Program-made: the position numbers and the translations under genes
Notes under the pieces: model-generated
The model's database searches: none
The model's input: the letters and a program-made list of their open reading frames with translations, nothing else
Told to the model about the DNA's origin: nothing
In this document: positions 50,455 to 63,863 of the stretch, piece by piece
Position numbering within the stretch: position 1 is the first letter of the stretch
How the letters are laid out: each line of letters begins with the position of its first letter
Assembly (NCBI GenBank): GCA_013365325.1
Contig: JABVXV010000012.1
Span: forward strand, 496,001-560,000
Reading direction: 5' to 3'
Source of the DNA: Dipetalonema caudispina
Lineage: Eukaryota; Nematoda; Chromadorea; Rhabditida; Onchocercidae
DNA: 64,000 nt

Positions 50455-51575
50455 TAATTAAAATTATTTTTAATCATTTCGAGGATTAGTGATCGCTCTA
50501 ACCAGTCGGTTAATTTGTCAATATACTTCAAGTTGTCGCTTAAAAGAAATTAAAGAATCAGCAGTATTTCTGCAAAAGTGTGATCTTGACTGTTTTCAAA
50601 AGTTTAAAAAATTAAAACTGTTAATTGTTGTTCGCGATACTGAAAACAAACTCCGGAAAATGGGGTAAAATATTAATTAATGTGGCTGCCCTGCAAAGAT
50701 TCACTGTGGTGAAATGTCTTAATAAACGAGCAGCTGAGACTTAATAACTTCAGAAAATTCATTTCACAAAATAATAAAATCAGGCTTGCTTTTACATAAA
50801 GTTCGAGTTGCCTTTATGCCAATTTCTTAAGTAACTCGATATCAAGAACTGCACTTCCGCCAATTTTCTTGGCTGCCGATGAAATTATTGATAGCTGAAT
50901 AACACTGACTCTTTGCATCTATCTCTTCTGCATGTCATTTATTGTTTTAGAGACTTAACCAAAAAATAAATAAAAAAAAATAAAAATTTGAGGTTTGATG
51001 TAACCGTTCTTTAATTTGAGGACAGATTACCTTGATCGATATTACATCTCCAGATGATATTAGTAGTAATGTGTTATTTGTTGTACTACTTAATTCATTG
51101 CTGCTTAAATTTCGAGAAAATTTCCAAAAATTGTTGAGCTTTTAGATAAATGACAATAAAAATGACAAAGAAAAAAACGATTTAATGAAATAATTAAGAG
51201 CAGATTCAAAGTATTCTTAGCATTTTATTAGATATAATATTTTTATATTAGTTGAGGGAAAATAGATGAACGAGAAAATTGAACTGTCGATTCCACAGAT
51301 CAGCATGAAATTTTTATGCCAATAGGATTTGATCGATCCATACAACGGTTTCTTCACTGACATCCGTATGTTTGGTTAGTGAACAATAGGAAAAAAGTTG
51401 TAGAGAACTTTTTGTTGTGCCCAAATAGACATATTTTGAACAAATTATTTTTCTTTGAATTGGTCATTTTCAAAAAGAAAATTGCACGGCTCTTTAGAAC
51501 TTTTTTTTGATTTAAAATTTTATAAATTTAAGTTTTAAATTATTTGAGTTTTTCTCAAGTGAGTTGGTTTCGAAA

Positions 51576-51957
51576 TCAATTAAAACTGCTTTGAAATATA
51601 TTTTCTGTTTGTTTATTTTTTCCTTTTTTTTTTTTGTTGCTATAGGCAAATAGTTGGATGCAAATGCTAAAATTTACATCTTGACCTACTACACTGTGTT
51701 CCAAAGGAATTAGGTCAATTTTAACTGATTCGATTCTATTCATAATACACGGAAAATCTTGAATTTTAGATTCTGCTATTGACGGATATTGGATTCTAGC
51801 ATTACACGATGAAATTCTAATTAACGGAAGTTGATTTGGTACATTTGAAGTGCAACACAAAGGTTTCGATTTCAGTAGCAAAGGTTTACCATTGTTCAGG
51901 GTAGCTATCTTCATGATATCTGCTCTATTCCTTACCAAAACTATTAAATCCTACAAA
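51576..51957 (-). other. Unrecognised 120-codon frame, possible exon
   Basis: A minus-strand frame opens directly after an atttgtag acceptor-like site at about 51958 and continues to a stop at 51576. It encodes DLIVLVRNRADIMKIA, several Cys and Pro residues, then a Lys-rich tail from an A-run. It begins without an ATG at the expected place (an internal ATG occurs), so it would be an internal or terminal exon. A GTAAAT after GQD could be an earlier donor. I recognise no domain. A frame this long is near the limit of what chance gives in this window. Confidence 0.25.
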
Positions 51958-53015
51958 TATTTGATTAATTTGCCATTTTTTCGAATAAATAATTTTATGA
52001 CTTTTAATATCATTTAAGAACATAGAAAATATCAATTAAAACGTGTTTCTGATACATGTTGAGAACTTAATTTTTTATTACTTTCCTCTTTAGTGAAGCT
52101 ATAAAATGCATATTAAACTTTATTCAACTTTTGTATATTTTACTTACTAATGTGATAGAATCAATTTTTTAATCACATTTAGAAGTCGTATTATCCAACT
52201 TATTTTTCTATTTCTTCTTTTTTTCTAATGCATCCTTAATGTATCTAGCCTTTTTTCCCTTACTTTCTGCTTTTGCTCTAGTCAACTACATTAGAAAAAC
52301 CAATAAATTCACTTTTTTAAAGAGTTTCGAGACAAGTTTGAAATACAAGTTAATTTATTAAAATTAATTTTCTAACTTCCAAGATTTTCTCCATTTTAGA
52401 AATTAATTTGATTCCATCGGACCTTCTGGTGCTAAACCAACTGCATGCAATGTATATGGAATATATGTACTTCCTAAAATGTACAACGTGAGTTAGATCA
52501 TTTCGTTAGCTTCTTATGATAATTAAGATAATATAGTAAGTGGAACAGCTGAGCTTCATTTGGCCAGCATTTCACGGCATTTTTTCAGCTTATCTTATCT
52601 GGAATTACTGATAATGTACCTTGATATTTCTAGGATCTTTGGAGCAAAATTTTCGCAATGATTATTGTTCCTTTAAATATCTTTATTGAACTTAACATAT
52701 GTAAAAGATACTGATGAATGAAGATGAAAATTTTTGCATATTTCTCATTCAATTTTCCCATAATTGAAGGGCTAAAAAGATCCATAACTTATCAAATAGA
52801 ATGGAAAACAAAATTTCGACAAGGCTCACTTCTGAGGCTTAACCAAATAAAGCTTTCTGGATGTTCCGAAATTTGTTGCAGGGAAAATAATTATTCTTTT
52901 CCACCGCACTGTTTGCTAGTTTTTTTTATCAATACTATACGAGTTTTGGTGTAAGTATAATGACGTACATCGACATATTGGTCTATGCTACTTGTCACTT
53001 AATTCATCCGTTATT

Positions 53016-53070
53016 CACACACATACACACACACACACATACACACACACACACACACATAGATACATAC
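53016..53070. repeat. CA-rich microsatellite
   Basis: Imperfect (CA)n tract with CATA interruptions; it gives rise to a spurious Thr-His repeat frame. Confidence 0.95.
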
Positions 53071-55005
53071 ATTTGTTCCTCTTAACAGCTGGATCAAAAC
53101 AAAAATCCAACAACCCACTCTGTTTTCCTTTTAATCTATGTTTCGTTCACTTTCATATGTTTCTTATTTATTACATGAAAACGTCACTCAGAAGGAATAT
53201 TGTCATTTCCAAAACATTTCCTACGTTTTTCCATCATTTTAATACACCACCCTGCAAATAATGATCTACAATGCTATCTGCAAAATTTCAACATTATGTG
53301 AAGTTCAGTATTTTCCACTTTATAAGTGTTGTAATTTTACACTGAATTTCATCTCTTTTGTTGCATTTTCATCATTCTAAAATAGCATAAATTTAACTTT
53401 CCCAATATTCACAGTTGGCTTTTTCGTTAACGTGCATTTTTTCATTTCGACGATACACACAATTTCATTAGCTCACTGCTTTGATAAACTGTAATAGTGT
53501 TCAAATTATATTTCATAATGTTTGCAAATAAATTATTCTTGTGTCAAGTATTGTCAATAATCATTTTGAGAATTTCAATTTGTTGCTTATTTCGAAGAAT
53601 GCTTATTTGTGGTGCTTCCTTTGATGTTGTATGAATGAAGCGACTTTTCATGCCATATCTGATTTCCATGACGGAGTGATATGTTGTTTCTTACATTTAC
53701 GAATAAAACCATGAAATTTCAATTTTTTCTTGGTTTTTGATTATAGTAAAAGCTTTTATTACTATATTTTCTGGTAAATCTGCCATCATAAACGGAAATA
53801 AATTAATTTCATTTATTCCAGATTTTATATGGACAAGCGTTTTCTGTTTTCTAAAAGCTAATGGTATTAGAAATTTTTTGAAAAGTAATGATAAGATTAC
53901 ATAGAAACGGTGATTGAACTGAAACAACAAGAAGACTATAGGGATCATTTTCGAGGAAAAAAAGAGGATATCTCGTCAGAAATTCTGGAATTCTCAAAAC
54001 ATAAAAAGAAACAGGAACAATGTAAGTAGAGTGGAACCGCACTCTGCTCTTTACTGATAATGAAAATTTGGCAATTACTGTATTATTTTGTATTCTAGTC
54101 TGGAACTTTTCACTATTTTTTAACTTGGTCCTAGAAAACATCAAAAGATTTTTCACACTTAATTTCGAAAAACGAAAGATTGGGGATGGAGAAACAGGCG
54201 GCAATTCTGATTAATAAAATACATATAAATTGATCTAGCCATAAAATCAGAAAATACTCTCAATTGATTTTGCAATTCAACTGACAAACAAGAGAAGAGA
54301 GGATGAGAAAGCGAAGGAAGTTTTTAAGTTGAAAAAAAAACTGATCGCTGAATTTGTAAAGATTTTCTAACCCATTTCAGTTTCATTCATTTTGGATTAA
54401 ATTTTGTTAAACTACACACATATATTCACATGTTGATTGATGTTTTCGGTGCCGGACCGCCTGAAATCATATCTTAGAAAAACTGTATCAGTGTGCAGTT
54501 GTAGTTCAGTTTTTACAGTAAACTACTCTATTTGTAGCCTTAAATTTATTAGTCTATTATCAAAATTTAAATTTAGACTAAATTTTAAATTAAAATTGAT
54601 CCCTCTTTTGGATTCAATACTGTTCGAAAATCATCCCTTCAATTGTTTACGCTATTTCCTCTCTTTCTAACTTGTAGTTATTGCTTGGCATCGTGTTCGA
54701 GAAACGAATTGCGGTCTGACTTTGATAAATAACTTCATTGCTATGCTCTTAACTAGCACTTGAAGAGAAAAGTAAAAGTTTGTGAATTTCTCATTCCTCA
54801 TTTCATAAACTTTGATTCGGTTGAAGCATGTCTTTGAAGCTGTTTCAATTCATTCCTCTGAAATTCGTTTTCAATTTTCGTTCGTTCACCAGTCATATTT
54901 ATTGAAATTTCAAAAACTTTATTCTCATATACTGTGAGGAAGATGCTAAGAGTGGAAATGAAACACTAATAGGACATTATGTATGTTATTGTTAACTCAT
55001 TGTTA

Positions 55006-55053
55006 GTTCATTTCTGAGGGACCGGAAAGGTTCATTTCTGAGGGACCGGAAAG
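55006..55053. repeat. Perfect tandem duplication of a 24-base unit
   Basis: Unit gttcatttctgagggaccgg plus aaag occurs at 55006-55029 and again, identical, at 55030-55053. The unit is more GC-rich than its surroundings. Identity of both copies suggests a recent slip or insertion footprint. Confidence 0.95.
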
Positions 55054-57705
55054 GAAAAAGAGGAAATTCAATTGATCCATATTCGTTGACAATGCATTAT
55101 GAAATTTAATTTCGGCCTAATACTTTGCTGGAATTGAATCCGAAATTTCACAGAATTGTAAGTCATTCATGTATTGCTAATACATGAACGAATTGAAATT
55201 AATTGTACGATAAATAAATTGTGCCATCTAAAGCAAAAGAAATATCTTTAAATTAGAATTTGAGGGGAAATCAGTTTGGGTTGGCGCTCAGCCTTAGAAA
55301 ACAATGATTTGAATTTGCCTCAAAAATATTAACAGATGATAGGTTACACTTTTTCTGAACATTCAAAATCATTTTCTTTTGCTTTAGAAAAAGTTATTTT
55401 CTGTGTGCTTTGACGAAGAATATAGCTGATGGATAAAACTAAAGATGGGACGGAAATATAAGTTTAAATGCTCGTGAATTAATTAATGAAGTGGGTAATT
55501 TGTCAACAAAATTTTCAAAAGTCTAGATAGTCCGGAATTATTTATTTGATGCTACGCTGAGTTTCATTCCCTTTGGATTAAGAAACTTATTCAAAATTTA
55601 ACTTAACTCATAAATAGTTGACTGCAAACTTAATGCAGAATAAATCAACTAGGTAGCAGTTAAATAAGTCAGATTTTAAACAATATAGTGCATTTTTTAG
55701 AGAAGCTCGGCAGAAAAGATTTGAGTTCACACTATCCAATTTATTTCGAATTCACATGGTCTACTATGATTTCCAATTGTCGAGGAAATCAGAATTACTA
55801 TTAAGATAATAGTTAATAAGTAATTTTCTGCTAAAATAATAGTTAATAAAAATGGATAGACTAATATTTTGAAGAAAGCTAAAAAATTTTTCAAAAATTA
55901 GTTGTCGATTGTATATACTTTTCTGTGAACTCAGCAAATTTCATGACGAACTTTAAGGCTTATCTATAAATTTTTTATAATTCAAAGCTAAATGCAAAAG
56001 CAAAGAATTTGAGTGTTCAGTGCTTATGTCACTTGTCTCAAATATCCTCCCTTTCTTATTTCTATTAGTTTTTAAAAAGCAATGCAAAAAAAAAAAAAAA
56101 GATGCAAAACTGTTATATAACTGCATTTAAGTTAGATCAAATGTAAATAGAGTTTTTTAGGCTTGAAATTTTCTCGATAATGAAGATTAGTTTCAAACGT
56201 TCTCGCTGGAAAATTGTAAATTTTTAACAGCAATTGCTTAATGTTAAAACAGTAATGGTGCCGTAAAAATATAAAATCGTTGACTAATTCTTATAAAATA
56301 AATTCATGACATCGAGTTTTAACTTTCAGAACTTATAATTGCTGCTTTTGTATTGTTTCCTTATTTAAAAGAATTCTTTCATGAAACATTTTTAAGTATT
56401 TATTCCATCAAGGAAATCATAAATTTTGAGCTTTTGTTAGCTTCTGAGGATATATATCTAACAGCACTTTTTAAAGATTGATATTTATGTTACATAAGTT
56501 GTTAGTCAAAAGTTCTAATTATATAACTGAAAATTGACTCTTCCTTTACATATTTACTTTTTCTTTCTTTCTTCTAATTATCTACTTTTCTCATTGCTTG
56601 AAAAATAGCATTTCATCCAGTTCATCAATTTTCGATCCTATCATTTGTATTTTCTTGTTTGTACTAATTATTATTATTTGTTTTGTTAGCTATCTGAAAC
56701 TAATCGCTGATGCCAAGTTGTCTCACTTCAAGATGATGTAATACGCGGTGTGATTGAAATAAATTGGTGATAGTTTTTGCCCAAGGCGATAGTCAGGTGG
56801 AGTCGTATGTCTGAATTCATGATGAGAATGACTAATACATATATATCTTATGGAAAAACAACCTAATGGGTATGTTTTAAAAGCATTAAATCTAATTAAT
56901 CGAAGTTTGTTTTTCTCATATTTGCTCATTTTCCGCATGAGTAGTTTATTTTTATGTACAATTTCGAAACAGACTGAATTTCACATTTGTTTAGCAATTA
57001 AGCAGGCGAATCAATCTGTTGTACGATAATTTTGAATGTAGTCTGATTTCTCTTTTATGAGATAGAGTTCAAGGATTCTGTGCTGAAAGAATCTCCATGA
57101 ATCGTCATTAATGAAGGCTTATAAGAATAACTAATATTTAAACTAGAACTTATCAAAACTTCTTTAAATCTTTTAGTGCTGAAGTATTTGTTGTAATTAA
57201 TGTGCGAAATCACGTTATCATATTTGACGGAAAAATCGTATCGAAAGTCTTAATTCTTTTTCTTTAATATAACTGATATCCTTTTGGTATACTTATGATA
57301 GTTATTGCATCCAAAACTATGGTATGATAATTTTAATTGAAACGGGAAAGTAATAAAAATTTTTTTATCATATTTGTTTAGAATTAATATTCTGAAAATT
57401 AAATGTACAACTTTTTGGATTAAGACAACAGCGATACAACGAAACAAAAAGAAAGGAATGAAGAAAAATGTTTTTGCCATGCCTTTTTTCTACGGTTGAC
57501 ATGTCAATCTTTCTCCAAATAATTTTTATTGCGCAAAAGAAAGGACTCTTTTTTTGGAAAACCGAAATAATGTTATAAAACAACTTTTGCACCTAAATAA
57601 TTAAGTACTTGTAATCTAGAAATTTGTTCTATTTTCTTATGTAAATTCTTTCAGCTTGAATTTTATATATCTTAAACACTACGAGCCGGGACATGTCAAC
57701 CTTAC

Positions 57706-57775
57706 CTTGTGACACCAAAAATTTGTCGTGAAAGTGGACTTTTTTGGGAAGATAATTTGGTTTTACGGACCATAA
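57706..57775 (-). other. Exon-like segment, unrecognised
   Basis: A 70-base minus-strand segment bounded by a consensus acceptor (cctttgtttcag) and a consensus donor (GTAAGG). It is open in one frame, LWSVKPNYLPKKVHFHDKF plus LVSQ. Both boundaries being strong is unusual for a chance frame, but no neighbouring exon was found and I recognise no family. Confidence 0.2.
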
Positions 57776-59006
57776 CTGAAACAAAGGTTTATTTCTTGTT
57801 GAAGATTTGTTGTAGATACAGAGATAAGCAAATAGAAGCAAACAGAATAATATTCAGAAAGGAGCACAGAATTCGGAATCAATGCATGAACGAGTGAATG
57901 AATCAATGAAGGAATGAAGGAATGAATTCCGTAGCAAACTTTAACTCCTTATATATTTACAAAGAAAGGCATGTTGTAATACAATTCTATCGGATATACA
58001 ACGATAGCTATGTGGATAAAAGAGCTATTTTACATTTTACAACAATTTAACCATTGAACATAAACTTAGTTCCAGAATAGAAATTTACGTGTGAACTAAT
58101 TTACCAGATATTCAAGATGTGGATTTAACAGATGTTTAAGACATACAAAATCTAAGCTGGAAGAATTTACATAAGAAAATTGAACAAATTTCTAGGAAAC
58201 AAGTGCTTTAATTATTTAGATGCAAAAATTATTTTATAAAATTATTTCGGTTTTCTGACACCTTTTGCTTTTAGCAATATCAAAGTAATGCTTGACAAAT
58301 GTAACTTGCATCGATGAATTTAGAATAAGATCTATCAAATCTAAGAAATTTATGAAATTACCGTTTTAATACCAAGAATGTGATCATACCCTTGATATCG
58401 TCAAATTTTCAGTGAAATGTGATGGTGCAAAACTGTACCAGTGGACTCTTGCAACAATGAGTGGAAATAATTGAGGTGTAACGATCTTCTTTTTAACTTG
58501 AATGCAAAATAACCGAAATGAAATAATCACTTCTTAGTTTTTACCATAAAACTTTAACAGTTAAATAATTGTAATTACAATACTAGGAATAAATTTTCAA
58601 AAAGAAGATCTCGATTTAAAAACCATATGTCTTCCAGGATGCGCAGCAATTTCTTTATCAAAGTCCATCAGTTTATTTATTCTCATCTTCATGTAGGTCA
58701 TAAAAAGGATAAATTGAATTTAAATGAAGAAAAGATGAGTGTTATCATATACAGAAGCAATTTCATATTTCTCCTCTTTTCATTGCTAATTAATGAAAAC
58801 AAAGTAATCCGTATATATTATTGCATAAATGGAAGTCTCTTTAAAAAAGTATGAAAAAAAGCTTATAGATAGTTTCTTGGCAGATTTCCTCTTTGGCAAT
58901 TTTTCTTTTTTTCTCGAAAGAAAAGCTGGGCTGTGAGTGATGTATCATGGCACGACAGCTTATCTTAATATCACTATTTTTCTATCCATAACAAATTTAT
59001 TCATTT

Positions 59007-59219
59007 TTAAAATGCTTGTAACTGTGTGGTCATTTTCTTTTTGCGTACAAAAAACTGTGAATTTTTAATCTCATATCTGCTCTTCCAGAAAATTTCAACA
59101 TTTTTTAAACAATTATTGCGACAATGAATAGCGAAGAGGAAATTATCAGCATAAATTTGAGCCAAAAAGAAAGCAAGAAATAAGGGTAGAAGTGGGTAGT
59201 GACAATTAAGTTCTGTCAT
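59007..59219 (-). CDS. Candidate small secreted protein
   Basis: ATG-initiated frame of 70 codons. The N-terminus (MTELNCHYPLLPLFLAFFLAQIYA) looks like a signal peptide with a plausible Ala-x-Ala-like cleavage before Asp-Asn; the remaining 46 residues contain HCRNNC and a basic end. An AG-ending site lies just upstream (attctgaaag). Nothing else identifies it, and T-rich DNA often yields hydrophobic frames, so this is weak. Confidence 0.22.
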   Translation of the reverse strand: MTELNCHYPLLPLFLAFFLAQIYADNFLFAIHCRNNCLKNVEIFWKSRYEIKNSQFFVRKKKMTTQLQAF

Positions 59220-62200
59220 CAACTTTCAGAATTTTATCCAATATTATTGAGAGCTTCTTCATTTTTTCCTAAATTTCAATATTTCATTAGCTTTTTTTGT
59301 CGTTTTTTCTTAGCATTTTAACTAATTATTTATTTGGATATTCAGCTATTATACGTTTTATTGAAAATAGAAGAATTTATTCATATCGTTACATAAATTA
59401 TCCTTGATTTGACCAAAAGGTTTTTTTTTAATTGTGGAAAGCTAGCTGCAAAATTTGCACGGCTATTGATAATATTTTTTAAACAAGTTACTATCATTAA
59501 ATCTAAACTAATTTTATGATTAGAATTTGCAGACAAATCGCCATAAATTATATTCAAATCTTTTCACTAGTAATTAAAAAGAAGTTGACACAATTCGTTT
59601 AGGCTGAAATATTCTTCTCATAAAGATTTTTTTGCTGTAAATTCTTGAAGCTTTGCATTCTAATTAATTCCGTATTCACCAGTTCAGTAAACGCAACAAA
59701 AAGTTGACGGAATGAATATAGCCTTAGAGATAAAATGCTTCGTAGCATGAAAAACGTGTTCAATTTTTAAAAATTTTGCATAGCTTGATTTTCAACAAAT
59801 GTCGTTATTGCAAAAGTATTTGATGTTTGATGTTATTGAAAAAGCTTGAAACCTTAGTAGCTAAAGTGATTCTTTATTGTAATGAGAAAGTCGAGAATGT
59901 AATTGGACTGTTATATAAATTGTTAACAAGCCCTACGAAGTGTATGTGAATTTTTGGTCTTTCTTTTCACCGTTATTAATTTAAGCATGTGAAATTTTTG
60001 ATCTTAATTTATGCTGCTATCCATTTTCGGCAAATTGCTTTTCTATAATTTTGTTTTAAATGGATTGCTTCATTGTCCTTTTAAAAATCATCAACTATTA
60101 TTTTTAACTATTGCTTGTTTGTTCAAGCTGAATTATGAAACTGAAATTCATAACCTTTTTTCGACTCAAGTTCATACTACATGAGCAGGTTGCTCTTATT
60201 TGCCACATAGATCGGAATGCATAATTTCAACATAAATATCTGCCATGCAAGTTACATTACAGTGAAGTTGCACATAAAGTTATATTTCTGGGAATGATTC
60301 GGGTGATAAATAGAATGCAACTTAGATTGTTAAAAGAATTGACCTTGCTAAAACAATTGTTAAGTCTATGGCAATGTAATTAAAAAAGTATCTAACACAA
60401 AAGCATTGGTGGTTGTCGTTACTTTTTTTTTTCTAATTTGAAGGTACGGAAAAATGTTATGCTACGTAATACTTAATTTTCTATTTTGTTCCATTTGCAT
60501 TTTCATAATAGTACAGGGAATTTTCGAAAGCACTTAAAATAATTAAATATGCCATGTTTGAAAAATTGCCTAATCTTATCGATGTCAAATCAGTTACATT
60601 GATGCTTTAATACTATTGAACCAATAATTATCTCATCAAGCAAATATCCCATACACCAATTTATGAGATGTTCAAAACTTTTAATTTTAATTTAAGCCAT
60701 CGAGTTAATAAGATATTATTAACAAGAAACACGCTATATGACGACTTATTCATTCTACCTCAATTTTAAGGATGTAGAGAGCATGATATACAGCGACTGC
60801 CTATTATATTTGAAGAATACGTTCATGAAACTTCCTTATTATTGGATTTTCAATAATAAATTATATTGTACATACAAAGTAGTTTAGTCCTGTCTAAAAC
60901 TTTATAAAACTTAAAATTAAAAATGATGCACTTTGCTGTGCTGACAAATGAAATGATCTTTTTCCTAGCTTGTTTCCACATTCTAGGCTTTGATTAATTT
61001 CCAAAAAAAAAAAGATAATCCCAGTATGTGGAACAAGGAAATAAATGATTTTAATGTTGGTTTTCATGAAAAATCATTCTGAAATACTCAACTATTCTTT
61101 AATTCCCTTTCTGTTAGCTTATAAAAGATTTCGTAGAGTTTTTGATAGAGTGCTATTCATAACGTCGGTTTCTTGTATTATCCAAAATCTCGATACTACT
61201 AAGAACGACTGATGTGACGAGAAACTGATATTAATAATAATATATAGGGACTTTTGAGATTAGGCCCATACGCAGCAGAAATTTTTCGCACTACTTTTTA
61301 CAATCCAAGATTTCATATAATTGTTCCGAGAGATCAATCGATCTTTTATGGTGTGCTATTTTCAAAGAGTTCAATTCGGCTCTTGTATTCATACAATTTA
61401 CCATCGTTTGATTTATTAAATTGATAGAAATCGTTAAACTTTAACTTCAGAAACATTTCTCTCCCATGCTATTTCCTTTTAGTTTTTTTTTGATTTAATC
61501 ATATTGCAAACAATAAATACATTATTTGATGAATAGTCTTCTGATATTACCAATAGTTCAACGAATCAATTTTGCAGGGAACCTTTTTAAGAACTGCAAG
61601 GATGATGCAACATTATAGAAATATTTTAGTGAAAATTTTCATGTGCTAACTTTGTAATCGATATAGATCAATAACTACTTTAATTAATCTATATCATAAT
61701 TGTTTTGTTTAAAGTGGAACAAGTTTTTTCTTGGTTCACTTCATTACACAGAGTGTTGAGGAGTTCGAGATCGGTACTGGATAACAGCGCTACTCAAGAG
61801 TGTAATTAATTAGGAATAGCGTAATATTTATTGTTGTTCGCATGTCTTTTTTCTTATTTTTTTCTTTTTGAGAAGTTACACTGACTGTTTGCGAGATTGA
61901 TGAACAAGGAAATTTTGAAAGATTGGATTAGACAAGCGTCAAAATAGCATGATGGTAGATGAACAGGAAAGACGATGAATTTAGTGTTTAAACGAAAAAG
62001 AATTCGCAAAAATTAACAGCTGTTCAGCAATTTTTACTAGAACCAATGAATTTTGAATTAGTACTACAAGTTCATTGATTCCAGTGAACCATATTGTGAC
62101 CTCACTGGATTTTGTGTCATTCCCAAAATTTTCTATAATGACATATCATGCCAAGGCCATATCTCTCAATTTAACTACTCCAACATTTTCAATTTTTCAT

Positions 62201-62425
62201 CTTACAGTATATATGCGTTTTAAAGGAAAATGGTTTGAGCAAAAAACAAGCTTAAATTCGCTAAAACAATATTTGAAAAACATAAGATTTTTTGTTTTTG
62301 ATCTTCCACTCCTTATGCGTCATTATCGATATCAATTTTTTTTTAAATGGAAGTCTAATTTAGCTTAAGTATAGCTTGGCTTCCTTATTTCATCTTTTTA
62401 ATTTTAGTGAACCTTTTTTCAGGTG

Positions 62426-63863
62426 ATGGCTGAGAATGATCACCCACCAGAACCAATTGCAAGCGATTATGTTGAACTAGGGACATTACTAATTTTATTT
62501 ATTATTGGTGGACCGTTAAACCTTGCAGCACATACTCAGGTAAGCGCGTCTATCTTGTGGGAAAAGGCTTTGAAAGTTGAAATTTTTTATTGAGAATTAA
62601 GGATGAAAAGAAAGTTTGATTTATCAGCTATTGTTTTTTGAAGATGAATGCATTGAATTAGTAGCGACCATTTCAATTCATTTATATGTTTTCGCATGTT
62701 CTCCTTCCAAACAAGTGCTAAATAAAATTTCTCTGATTGTTGTTTTATAAAATATTTCAATCGCCTTTATTTGTAATGAATTTAGCTATAATTACATGCC
62801 TGGCTGATTCGAACGAAACCAAAAACTTGAAGTAAATAAATGAATAAATTAATATGTACAAGGAAAATAAGTACTACTTGTACTTTTGATATCCACAATC
62901 TTTGCTTTGTTTTCTTGAATTTTAGAATGAACAATTACTTCATTCCTGCAAGTATCAGAATATTTCCGTTCTTATAGAAGTTGCATAATTGTTGCTATTC
63001 TCATAGTCAAGGATAAGAGATTCTGAAGAAAAAGCTATTCCGCATATATTTGAAGTGAACCATTCTTGTCTATTTGAAATTTCCAAATTTGTAATAAATT
63101 TGGTTGCATTGTTTGAAATAAGATTGTCGGAAAATGAACAGCCTTCCATACATTCAGTTGAGACTTCGACTTCTCTTTTTTCTAATATAGTTCATCTCAA
63201 TTTTGCTCTTTGTAAAGTAGGTTATAAAAAGTTAAATTGTAAAAGATATTTGAGACAAGTTTACTCAAAAATTTCACTTGAACAAAATTATTTATCATGA
63301 AATTACAAAAAAAGTCAAAAGCATTGAGGAAATACAACCAGTCAGGACAATATCCAACAAAAGCGATATTGGTTTTTCCTCACACTGTGGTGTTAGAAAT
63401 TTAAAATAAGAAAAGAGAATTAAAAGATAGCCTCTGAGCCTAGAACAATTGTCAATAGGACCTCATCCCAATAGTGTCCTAATCCTAAAGGGAGCAATAT
63501 TTAAATTAAAGAACGCAACAGCATTCAAGGCTGACGAGGTTGACAGAACAAATCAGCAGCCCAACAACACATTTATTATTGAAAAATGTCAAAAAACATT
63601 CTTCACGAACTATTACATTCCTTACATCTTTCGCATTCCCAATGTTTCAATATGAAAAAGTAAAAATTTTAATAAAATTTCAGATCACAGAACGACCATC
63701 AGCTACACGTCTCGATATCTTGAAACGACATTTAAATTATTCTGATTTACTTGTACTATTCATATATGTACCATCACGAGTCTGCTGGCTGCTAACATAT
63801 GATTGGCGAGGTGGAAATGCATTATGTAAAATTATCAAATTTCTTCATACATTTTCTTTTCAG
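62426..63863 (+). CDS. GnRH/AKH-receptor-like class A GPCR (5' part)
   Basis: Seven-transmembrane peptide receptor, cut by the window edge. Two exons are visible in phase 0: 62426-62539 and 63684-63863, 98 residues. The first has an acidic extracellular N-terminus and TM1 (LGTLLILFIIGGPLNLAAH, with Asn1.50). The second has TM2 with NYSDLLVLFIYVPSRVCW (Asp2.50 at about residue 59), the extracellular loop Trp-Arg-Gly-Gly, and the conserved TM3 Cys (about 86) in LCKIIKFLHTFSF. This spacing and the xCKxxKFL motif are typical of nematode gnrr receptors related to vertebrate GnRH and insect AKH receptors; related oxytocin/vasopressin-type receptors are an alternative. A TTTTTTCAG ends four bases before the ATG, either a trans-splice site or an internal exon boundary. 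The 1.1-kb intron is unremarkable. Confidence 0.75.

Larger units (their letters stand above)
50455..62425. other. Long gene-poor region
   Basis: About 12 kb of AT-rich DNA with no gene I can name. It holds a CA microsatellite (53016-53070), a 24-base tandem duplication (55006-55053), a GAAT-rich tract (about 57894-57928) and three exon-like segments on the minus strand (51576-51957, 57706-57775, 59007-59219), listed separately. Other open frames are Phe/Ile/Asn-rich and look random. Confidence 0.5.

Noticed and set aside
53697..54204. Two overlapping minus-strand frames (83 and 117 codons)
   Set aside because: The longer lacks an ATG at its start, both are Phe/Leu/Ser-rich, and they overlap in different frames, as expected for AT-rich noncoding DNA.
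54437..54480. Possible minus-strand terminal exon GGPAPKTSINM after atgatttcag
   Set aside because: Eleven residues with no partner exon found; too short to support.
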